Shown piece after piece: positions 25,501 through 37,500 of a stretch of DNA of 64,000 nt. The DNA is taken from contig OY759270.1 in the NCBI GenBank assembly GCA_963662155.1, positions 55,712,874-55,776,873 on the forward strand, written 5' to 3'. Position numbers and translations under genes: made by a program. The notes beneath the pieces are model-generated. The model searched no databases. It had not been told where the DNA came from and saw only the letters and a program-made list of their open reading frames with translations. Every line of letters begins with the position of its first letter. The stretch's first letter is position 1. This DNA comes from Lamellibrachia columna. Taxonomy: Eukaryota; Annelida; Polychaeta; Sabellida; Siboglinidae.

Positions 25501-28500
25501 CACCTGTACATTCTTTGTATCAGCATTCACCTGTACATTCTTCGTATCAGAAATCACCTATACATTCTTCGTATCAGAAATCACCTGTACATTCTTCGTA
25601 TCAGAAATCACCTGTACATTCTTCGTATCAGAAATCACCTGTACATTCTTCGTATCAGAAATCACCTGTACATTCTTCGTATCAGAAATCACCTGTACAT
25701 TCTTCGTATCAGAAATCACCTGTACATTCTTCGTATCAGAAATCACCTGTACATTCTTCGTATCAGAAATCACCTGTACATTCTTCGTATCAGAAATCAC
25801 CTGTACATTCTTCGTATCAGAAATCACCTGTACATTCTTCGTATCAGAAATCACCTGTACATTCTTCGTATCAGAAATCGCCTATACATTCTTCGTATCA
25901 GAATTCACCTGTACATTCTTTCTGTCAGCATTCACATGTACATTCTTTGTACCAGAAATCACCTGTACATTCTTCGTATCAGAAATCACCTGTACATTCT
26001 TCGTATCAGAAATCACCTGTACATTCTTCGTATCAGCATTCACCTGTACATTCTTTGTATCAGAAATCACCTGTACATTCTTCGTATCCGCATTCAACTG
26101 TACATTCTTCGTACCAGAAATCACCTGTACATTCTTCATATCAGCATTCAACTGTACATTCTTCGTATCAGAAATCACCTGTACATTCTTCGTACCAAGA
26201 TTCAACTGTACATTCTTTGTATCAGTATTCACCTGAATTTTTTTAGCATCAGCATTCACCTGTACATTCTTCGTATCAGAAATCACCTGTACATTCTTCG
26301 TACCAAGATTCAACTGTACATTCTTTGTATCAGTATTCACCTGAATTTTTTTAGCATCAGCATTCACCTGTACATTCTTTGTATCAGCAATTACCTGTAC
26401 ATTCTATGTATCGGCAGTTATCTGTACATTCTTTGTATCAGAAATTACCTGTACATTCTTTGTATCAGCAATTACCTGTACATTCTTTGTATCAGCAACT
26501 ACCGGTACATTCTTTGTATCAGCAATTACCTGTACATTCTTTGTATCAACAGTTACCTGTACATTCTTTGTATCAGCAGTTACCTGTACATTCTTTGTAT
26601 CAGCATTCACCTGTACATTCTTTGTATCAACAGTTACCTGTACATTCTTTGTATCAGCAGTTACCTGTACATTCTTCGTATCAGAAATCACCTGTACATT
26701 CTTTGTATCAGCATTCACCTGTACATTCTTTGTATCAACATTCACCTGTACATTCTTTGTATCAACATTCACCTGTACATTCTTTGTATCAACATTCACC
26801 TGTACATTCTTTGTATCAGCATTCACATGTACATTCTTCGTATCAGAAATCACCTGTACATTCTTCGTATCAGAAATCACCTGTACATTCTTCGTATCAG
26901 AAATCACCTGTACATTCTTCGTATCAGAAATCACCTGTACATTCTTCGTATCAGAAATCACCTGTACATTCTTCGTATCAGAAATCACCTGTACATTCTT
27001 CGTACCAAGATTCAACTGTACATTCTTTGTATCAGTATTCACCTGAATTTTTTTAGCATCAGCATTCACCTGTACATTCTTTGTATCAGCAATTACCTGT
27101 ACATTCTATGTATCAGCAGTTATCTGTACATTCTTTGTATCAGAAATTACCTGTACATTCTTTGTATCAGCAATTACCTGTACATTCTTTGTATCAGCAA
27201 CTACCGGTACATTCTTTGTATCAGCAATTACCTGTACATTCTTTGTATCAACAGTTACCTGTACATTCTTTGTATCAGCAGTTACCTGTACATTCTTTGT
27301 ATCAGCATTCACCTGTACATTCTTTGTATCAACAGTTACCTGTACATTCTTTGTATCAGCAGTTACCTGTACATTCTTTGTATCAGCATTCACCTGTACA
27401 TTCTTTGTATCAACATTCACCTGTACATTCTTTGTATCAGCATTCACCTGTACATTCTTTGTATCAACATTCACCTGTACATTCTTCATATCAGAAATCA
27501 CCTGTACATTCTTCGTATCAGAAATCACCTGTACATTCTTCGTATCAGAAATCACCTGTACATTCTTCGTATCAGAAATCACCTGTACATTCTTCGTATC
27601 AGAAATCACCTGTACATTATTCATATCAGCATTCAACTGTATAGTCTTCGTGCCAGAAATCACCTGTACATTTCGTATCAGAAATCACCTGTACATTCTT
27701 TGTATCAGCATTCACTTGTACATTCTTTGTATCAGAAATCACCTGTACATTCTTCGTATCAGAAATCACCTGTACATTCTTTGTATCCGCATTCAACTGT
27801 ACATTCTTTGTATCAGCATTCAACTGTACATTCTTCGTATCAGAAATCACCTGTACATTCTTCGTATCAGCATTCACCTGTACATTCTTTGTATCCGCAT
27901 TCAACTGTACATTCTTCATATCAGCATTCAACTGTACATTCTTCGTATCAGAAATCACCTGTACATTCTTCGTATCAAGATCTATCTGTACATTCTATGT
28001 ATCAGCAGTTACCTGTACATTCTTTGTATCAGCAACTACCTGTACATTCTTTGTATCAGCAGTTACCTGTACATTCTTTGTATCAGCAACTACCTGTACA
28101 TTCTATGTATCAGCAGTTACCTGTACATTCTTTGTATCAGCAACTACCGGTACATTCTTTGTATCAGCAGTTACCTGTACATTCTTTGTATCAGCAATTA
28201 CCTGTACATTATTTGTATCAGCATTGAACCGTATATTCTTTATATCAGCATTCACCTGAAAATTTTTTGTATCAGCATTCACCTGTACATTCTTTGTATC
28301 AGAAATTACCTGAACATTCTTTGTGTCAGCAATTACCTGTACATTCTTTGTAGCAGCATTCAATTGTACATGCTTTATATTAGCAGTCACCTGAAACATT
28401 TTTGTATCAGTATTCACCTGTACATTCTTTGTATCAGCATTGAACCGTACATTCTTTATATCCGCATTCTGTGACACTATCATGCAATGGTCGTGTAAAT

Positions 28501-31500
28501 AAATAATACCATTGGACTATAAAAGCCATGTAACATGTTTAATTTACATTCCATTACTGAATGTATATCATATACAATACATACATATAGAATTTCATAA
28601 TTACCAAAACAAAGAAAATAAATAATAACCAACGCCTCACTATACTACCGTAGTATAGTGAGGCGTTGGTTATTATTTATTTTCTTTGTAGTATTACTAC
28701 GAGTATAACTCGAATTAAGATGAAATAACAATGAAAACGATTCACATTATCGCTCGAATGCAGTTCACCTATCGCTTGATAACGATTCACCTATCACTTT
28801 AACACCATCCACACACACTTGTGTCACTAGTTCCCAGACAGTCCATTTTTTCCTGCTGCTCAACCAACCACCACGCCCTCACATGACACTCCAGCTCGCC
28901 CTCTGCTGCATATATGTCTCTCGGCTATTCAGCCCAAGCCGGTTGCCAGTCACTTCTGACATTGTTCACATTATGCTGCGTCACACCATGTGTTATATCT
29001 GCTTCCTTGCACGCTTCCAACTGCTTCCTTGCACACTTCCAACTGCTTCCTTGCACGCTTCCAACTGCTTCCTTGCACGCTTCCAACTGCTTCCTTGCAC
29101 ACTTCCAACTGCTCCTTGCACACTTCCAACTGCTTCCTTGCACACTTCCAACTGCTTCCTTGCACACTTCCAACCGAGTTATTTTCTTGTAACTTTGTTA
29201 GCTTCACACAGCTTTCTACTGACACACAATTGCAGTTTTATGAATTGCTGTAAAGTTGCCTTCTCTCAACTTACCACCGGCCGTCTCTTAACTATTGCAG
29301 TATAGGTGCCTTCTCGCAACTTACCACCGGCCGTCTCTTAACTATTGCAGTATGGTTGCCTTCTCACAACTCACCACCGGCCGTCCCTTAACTATTGCAG
29401 TATGGTTGTCTTCTCACAACTTACCACCGGCCGTCTCTTAACTATTGCAGTATGGTTGCCTTCTCGCAACTTATCACCGGCCGTCTCTTAACTATTGCAG
29501 TATGGTTGCCTTCTCACAACTCACCACCGGCCGTCTCTTAACTATTGCAGTATGGTTGTCTTCTCACAACTTACCACCGGCCGTCTCTTAACTATTGCAG
29601 TATAGGTGCCTTCTCGCAACTTACCACCGGCCGTCTCTTAACTATTGCAGTGTGGTTGCCTTCTCACAACTTACCACCGGCCGTCTCTTAACTATTGCAG
29701 TATGGTTGCCTTCTCACAACTTACCACCGGCCATCTCTTAACTATTGCAGTATGGTTGCCTTCTCACAACTCACCACCGGCCGTCTCTTAACTATTGCAG
29801 TACGGTTGTCTTCTCACAACTTACCACCGGCCGTCTCTTAAATATTGCAGTATAGGTGCCTTCTCGCAACTTACCACCGGCCGTCTCTTCTCACAACTTA
29901 CCACCGGCAGTCTCTTAACTATTGCAGTATGGTTGCCTTCTCACAACTTACCACCGGCCTTCTCTTCTCACAACTTATCACCAGCAGTCTCTTAACTATT
30001 GCAGTATGGTTGCCTTCTCGCAACTTACCAACGGCCGTCTCTTAACTATTGCAGTATGGTTGCCTTCTCACAACTTACCACCGGCCGTCTCTTCTCACAA
30101 CTTACCACCAGCCATCTCTTCTCACAACTTACCACCGGCCGTCTCTTCTCACAACTTACCACCGGCCGTCTCTTCTCGCAACTTACCACCGGCCGTCTCT
30201 TCTCACAACTTACCACCAGCCGTCTCTTAACTATTGCAGTATGGTTGCCTTCTCACAACTTACCACCGGCAGTCTCTTAACTATTGCAGTATGGTTGCCT
30301 TCTCACAACTTACCACCGGCCGTCTCTTAACTATTGCAGTGTGGTTGCCTTCTCACAACTTACCACCGGCCGTCTCTTAACTATTGCAGAATGGTTGCCT
30401 TCTCACAACTTACCACCGGCAGTCTCTTAACTATTGCAGTGTGGTTGCCTTCTCACAACTTACCACTGGCCGTCTCTTAACTATTGCAGTATGATTGCCT
30501 TCTCGCAACTTACCACCGGCCGTCTCTTAACTATTGCAGTATGGTTGCCTTCTCACAACTTACCACCGGCCGTCTCTTCTCACAACTTACCACCAGCCAT
30601 CTCTTCTCACAACTTACCACCGGCCGTCTCTTCTCACAACTTACCACCGGCCGTCTCTTCTCGCAACTTACCACCGGCCGTCTCTTCTCACAACTTATAA
30701 CCAGCCGTCTCTTAACTATTGCAGTGTGGTTGCCTTCTCACAACTTACCACCGGCCGTCTCTTAACTATTGCAGTATGGTTGCCTTCTCACAACTTACCA
30801 CCGGCCGTCTCTTAACTATTGCAGTATGGTTGCCTTCTCACAACTTACCACCGGCAGTCTCTTAACTATTGCAGTATGGTTGCCTTCTCACAACTTACCA
30901 ACGGCCATTTCTTAACTATTGCAGTATGGTTGCCTTCTCACAACTTACCACCGGCCGTCTCTTAACTATTGCAGTATGGTTGCCTTCTCACAACTTACAC
31001 CGGCCGTCTCATAACTATTGCAGTATGGTTGCCTTCTCACAACTTACCACCGGCCGTCTCTTAACTATTGCAGTATGGTTGCCTTCTCACAACTTACCAC
31101 CGGCAGTCTCTTAACTATTGCAGTATGGTTGCCTTCTCACAACTTACCACCGGCCGTCTCTTAACTATTGCAGTATGGTTGCCTTCTCACAACTTACCAC
31201 CGGCAGTCTCTTAACTATTGCAGTATGGTTGCCTTCTCACAACTTACCACCGGCCGTCTCTTAACTATTGCAGTATGGTTGCCTTCTCACAACTTACCAC
31301 CGGCCGTCTCTTAACTATTGCAGTATGGTTGTCCTCTCACAACTTACCACCGGCCGTCTCTTAACTATTGCAGTATGGTTGCCTTCTCACAACTTACACC
31401 AGCCGTCTCATAACTATTGCAGTATGGTTGCCTTCTCACAACTTACCACCGGCCGTCTCTTAACTATTGCAGTATGGTTGCCTTCTCACAACTTACCACC

Positions 31501-34500
31501 GGCCATCTCTTAACTATTGCAGTATGGTTGCCTTCTCACAACTCACCACCGGCCGTCTCTTAACTATTGCAGTACGGTTGTCTTCTCACAACTTACCACC
31601 GGCCGTCTCTTAAATATTGCAGTATAGGTGCCTTCTCGCAACTTACCACCGGCCGTCTCTTCTCACAACTTACCACCGGCAGTCTCTTAACTATTGCAGT
31701 ATGGTTGCCTTCTCACAACTTACCACCGGCCGTCTCTTCTCACAACTTATCACCAGCAGTCTCTTAACTATTGCAGTATGGTTGCCTTCTCGCTATTTAC
31801 CAACGGCCGTCTCTTAACTATTGCAGTATGGTTGCCTTCTCACAACTTACCACCGCCGGCTCTTCTCACAACTTACCACCAGCCGTCTCTTCTCACAACT
31901 TACCACCGGCCGTCTCTTCTCACAACTTACCACCGGCCGTCTCTTCTCGCAACTTACCACCGGCCGTCTCTTCTCACAACTTACCACCAGCCGTCTCTTA
32001 ACTATTGCAGTATGGTTGCCTTCTCACAACTTACCACCGGCAGTCTCTTAACTATTGCAGTATGGTTGCCTTCTCACAACTTACCACCGGCCGTCTCTTA
32101 ACTATTGCAGTGTGGTTGCCTTCTCACAACTTACCACCGGCCGTCTCTTAACTAGTGCAGAATGGTTGCCTTCTCACAACTTACCACCGGCAGTCTCTTA
32201 ACTATTGCAGTGTGGTTGCCTTCTCACAACTTACCACTGGCCGTCTCTTAACTATTGCAGTATGATTGCCTTCTCGCAACTTACCACCGGCCGTCTCTTA
32301 ACTATTGCAGTATGGTTGCCTTCTCACAACTTACCACCGGCCGTCTCTTCTCACAACTTACCACCAGCCATCTCTTCTCACAACATACCACCGGCCGTCT
32401 CTTCTCACAACTTACCACCGGCCGTCTCTTCTCGCAACTTACCACCGGCCGTCTCTTCTCACAACTTATAACCAGCCGTCTCTTAACTATTGCAGTGTGG
32501 TTGCCTTCTCACAACTTACCACCGGCCGTCTCTTAACTATTGCAGTATGGTTGCCTTCTCACAACTTACCACCGGCCGTCTCTTAACTATTGCAGTATGG
32601 TTGCCTTCTCACAACTTACCACCGGCAGTCTCTTAACTATTGCAGTATGGTTGCCTTCTCACAACTTACCACCGGCCATTTCTTAACTATTGCAGTATGG
32701 TTGCCTTCTCACAACTTACCACCGGCCGTCTCTTAACTATTGCAGTATGGTTGCCTTCTCACAACTTACACCGGCCGTCTCATAACTATTGCAGTATGGT
32801 TGCCTTCTCACAACTTACCACCGGCCGTCTCTTAACTATTGCAGTATGGTTGCCTTCTCACAACTTACCACCGGCAGTCTCTTAACTATTGCAGTATGGT
32901 TGCCTTCTCACAACTTACCACCGGCCGTCTCTTAACTATTGCAGTATGGTTGCCTTCTCACAACTTACCACCGGCAGTCTCTTAACTATTGCAGTATGGT
33001 TGCCTTCTCACAACTTACCACCGGCCGTCTCTTAACTATTGCAGTATGGTTGCCTTCTCACAACTTACCACCGGCCGTCTCTTAACTATTGCAGTATGGT
33101 TGCCTTCTCACAACTTACCACCGGCCGTCTCTTAACTATTGCAGTATGGTTGCCTTCTCACAACTTACCACCGGCCATCTCATAACTATTGCAGTATGGT
33201 TGCCTTCTCACAACTTACCACCGGCCGTCTCTTAACTATTGCAGTATGGTTGCCTTCTCACAACTTACCACCGGCAGTCTCTTAACTATTGCAGTATGGT
33301 TGCCTTCTCACAACTTACCACCGGCCGACTCTTAACTATTGCAGTATGGTTGCCTTCTCACAACTTACCACCGGCCGACTCTTAACTATTGCAGTATGGT
33401 TGCCTTCTCACAACTTACCACCGGCCATCTCTTAACTATTGCAGTATGGTTGCCTTCTCACAACTTACCACCGGCAGTCTCTTAACTATTGCAGTATGGT
33501 TGCCTTCTCACAACTTACCACCGGCCGACTCTTAACTATTGCAGTATGGTTGCCTTCTCACAACTTACCACCGGCCATCTCTTAACTATTGCAGTATGGT
33601 TGCCTTCTCACAACTTACCACCGGCCATCTCTTAACTATTGCAGTATGGTTGCCTTCTCACAACTTACCACCGGCCGTCTCTTAACTATTGCAGTATGGT
33701 TGCCTTCTCACAACTTACTACCGACCGTCTCTTAACTATTGCAGCCGCCTCCTCACGAACTACAATCAACCGACCCTGGTTAGAACAGTCCCCAATGTAT
33801 ATACAGTATATAGTCCACTAGTCAGTGATACGCTTCAGTAAACATTACCGGCCTGTTACCTAACATAATGCCCGTTTCTAGGACTACCGCCTAGCCTTGC
33901 TCGACAAAAGCTATATGAACCTTGTTATGTAAGATAGTATTCACCTGTACATTCTTTGTATCAGCATTAACCTGTACATTCTTTGTATCAGCAATTATCT
34001 GTACATTCTTTTTATCAGCAATTACCTGTACATTCTTTGTATCAGTATTCACCTTTACATTCTTTGTATCAGCAATTACCTGAACATCCTTTGTATGCTT
34101 TGGTGTGCTAATAATTAAACCTCATAAGATTGATGTGGAAGAGATTGATGTGGAAGAGATTGATGTGGAAGAGATTGATGTGGAAGAGATTGATGTGGAA
34201 GAGATTGATGTTTGTGAGTCTGCAGTATGAAAAGATGCCACATCTCGCATTAGTAAAGTGGTATTTGAGTGATGTTCACCATGTGGCACCACTTGCACTG
34301 AATCGTCATCCAGGTGGCATATTTGTAATCTTTTTTTCAAGTATGTCATTCATGACATCGATAGTTTATGAGCCCATAGCTGCAAAGTTTGTCTTGGGTA
34401 TCAATTTCCAGAGTTAATGGTGTGGCTCAGCTGTCATACAGAATATAGATTTTGAGGATCACATTATTAGGACTGCATAGGCATGATATATCATGTGTGA

Positions 34501-37500
34501 TTTCAGGCTGTTTGGGCATTGGGCAACATTGCTGGAGACAGTCCCGAGTGTCGAGATTATGTTCTTAACGAAGGTATCCTAGTGCCACTGCTGCAGTAAG
34601 TATCCACTGCCAATTCTTGCACCTGGGTCATCTTTTATTGCACCTGGGTTATCTTTTATTGCACCTGGGTCATCTTTTATTGCACCTGGGTTATCTTTTA
34701 TTGCACCTGGGTCATCTTTTATTGCACCTGGGTTATCTTTTATTGCACCTGGGTCATCTTTTATTGCACCTGCCACATTTGTTTGGTTGAAGTCTGTATT
34801 TTTGACGGGAAATTTTATACAAACCCGTATAAAGTATTTCATTGGTTAATCGGCCTACATCATTTCTATCCCGATTGAGTGTCGCCCTCTGTCAGGCTAT
34901 GAAAAATACCTATATCAAACGGAATCCGCTGTTTCACTGGAAATCTGCCTAGCAGCCTAGTTTGTCACGTCAATTTATACTACAAGAAAATATGTACTTT
35001 ATTACGATTTTTTCATTTTATTAAAACCATATAAAAATCAGCACTGTTAATTGATGGATGTCAACTGTTGCAGGTTACTAAGCAAGGCTGGTCGTCTGTC
35101 CATGACCAGGAATGCCGTCTGGTGCTTATCAAATCTATGTCGAGGCAAGAACCCACCCCCAGAGTTCTCAAAGGTAACTGACACAGTGGAGGACTGATGT
35201 AGGGTAGTCCCTTCTTATATGGCTCCTACCACCCAGGCCATCCCATCACCAGTGGCCATCCCATCACCAGTGGCCATCCCATCACCAGTGGCCATCCCAT
35301 CACCAGTGGCCATCCCATCACCAGTTCCCATCCCATCACCAGTGGCCATCCCGTCACCAGTGGCCATCCCATCACCAGTGGCCATCCCGTCACCAGTGGC
35401 CATCCCGTCACCAGTAGCAATCCCGTCCCCAGTGGCCATCCCGTCACCAGTGGCCATCCCGTCACCAGTGACCATCCCCGTCACCAGTGGCCATCCCCGT
35501 CACCAGTGGCCATCCCATCACCAGTGGCCATCCCGTCACCAGTGGCCATACCATCACCAGTGGCCATCCCATCACCAGTGGCCACCCCTTCACCAGTGGC
35601 CACCTCGTCACCAGTGGCCACCCCATCACCAGTGGCCATCTAGCCATGCAGTAGTGCCCTGCGCGGGCCGGGCTTTGGGGCCTCTACATAATTTCGCGGG
35701 CCGGGCCTGGGCCTACATACTGCGGGCCCGGGCGGGGCCTGGGCGGAAAACAATTTAAACACAACGGGCTTGGGCCGGGCCTGGGCCTAGTGTGAGCGGG
35801 CCGGGCTGGGCCTGGACATAATAAAAATATACAAAACGCCGATTATTACTTTATTTTTTTTTAAATAAAAACTGATTATAAATTGTAATTCCGGTTAATG
35901 AATGCTTAAAATTATTTCTTTAGTATTATATTGTTGCAAATTGAGACCTTGCATGGAATCTAATGGCCCCCATAAGTTCACTTGGCTGGAAGTAGCCAGC
36001 CCCAAATGTTTACTTTAGAAATATTTGCATGCAAATAATGGCATGCAGCAAATAAAGCTCTCCCAGTGCCCCTCATGTGAGGCCTCCCTCCTTATAAGGC
36101 CATTGCACCTTTGCAGAAGGGGTGGCTTTGTAAGAGCGGACTTCTGTATATCGACCTTCTCATTATGTTTTGTTTTCAATTTAGTTAAAACCATTTTAAA
36201 GTGAAACAAAAGGCATTGTTTTGGGCCTTTGCACCTATAAGAGTCTAAAAGCTAATCATTTGCAATTATAATCAACAATATCACGCAAGTCGTTTACTGG
36301 GAATCTGTTCTAAAAGTGAGAAATTCTGGTCTAATGTCATTTTTCGTGGAGGCTGATATATGCATCAGTGTTTGCAATTTTAACCAATCAGCGGCGAGCA
36401 GCCCATTAACCCCCAACGCAGCTGTGACGTAGGCTGTGCATATCGCGTGTATTTTTACCGTGGTTGCGATGTGCAGTTACATTTTTATTTGCTTTTGTTA
36501 TTTATATGCAGCAAAAACTCTTACTATGCTGTACTGTGCAGCATTTGTATGTAAACATGCTTCAGCGAGGTATAGAGAGTTGTCTTTTTTTCGATTTCCT
36601 CTGGAAAAACAGACAACTGTGAAGCAATGGATTCATAATTGCAGGCGGGTTCCTTGGAAGCACACGCGATATGCTTGACTTTGTTTGGCTCCTTTTGAAG
36701 AATCATTTTGAAGTTTATATATTTTCATCAACTAATGAGTCAAGATCCTTCAAAACGTCGGCGACGGAGAATATTAAAGCCTGAAGCAGTACTGACAATC
36801 TTCCAGCATTTACCTCAGCCGAAGGCTATGACACAACGCAAACACTCGATCAAGAGAACTGTCAAATCGGAATGAGAGGCGTTTAGTAAGCAATGAATGA
36901 ATGGACTGTCTTGCTAAATAAGTTGATTTTAGATGCAAACAGCTTGTCCAAACTTATTGGCAAGTATGTGACTAAAATCATGTACGATCAGACGTTTAAA
37001 GTTGGAGTTGTAGGAATCTAGTTAGCATTCTTGACGTAGGATTCTGAACAAATAAGGCGCTGTCAATGCAAAAAAAGGTTTTCGATGTTCAACGAGGTAT
37101 ATATAGTTAACCACTTGCATGATATTCTTGATTATAGTTGCAAATGGTTAGTTTTCAAGTACTCTTATTTGTGCGCCAAATTGTCTTTGGTTTCACTTTA
37201 AATGATGCTTTGTGTTTGTGCATTAGTGGTAACAGTGAAGACAGTTTTTGTAAACTAGTTCTATGCCAAGTGTCATTTACATTCACCAGATGTCAATACT
37301 GTGATAGTAACTGGCAGATGTGTGTGTTTTCTAAGATAACTGGCAACTGACAGAAGCGGAACATGTAAGGGCAAGTTCAAATCAAATCAAATTTATTGTA
37401 ACTCTACAATATATACAAATCAAACCAGGGTAAACCCTATATGATAATGTAAAGAGAACAATAGGGGAAGAACATTATACAATGTTATACTCCCTAGTAT

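Larger units (their letters stand above)
28481..33944. other. 5.46-kb block interrupting the 27-bp array
   Basis: The 27-bp family stops at about 28480 and resumes at about 33945, so the intervening DNA looks inserted. It holds an 81-bp palindrome (28609-28689), unique sequence to 29007, a 21-bp array, a 50-bp array, and a short unique right end. I found no clear target duplication or inverted ends at its borders. Confidence 0.6.

Noticed and set aside
25091..26236. 381-codon frame containing exon 5
   Set aside because: Only the 44 codons between the acceptor at 25207 and the donor at 25340 match importin alpha; the rest is intron and array.
25936..28227. 763-codon + strand open frame and its many partners
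   Set aside because: Product of the 27-bp unit (nine codons, no stop); all frames give trivial repeats and it lies in intron 5 of importin alpha.
22479..28480. CRISPR-like arrays (regular repeats)
   Set aside because: Repeats are head to tail with no unique spacers, in an animal gene intron.
34130..34417. 95-codon + frame [12 protein letters not shown]...
   Set aside because: Starts in a 15-bp array and runs on by chance just before exon 6; no family match.
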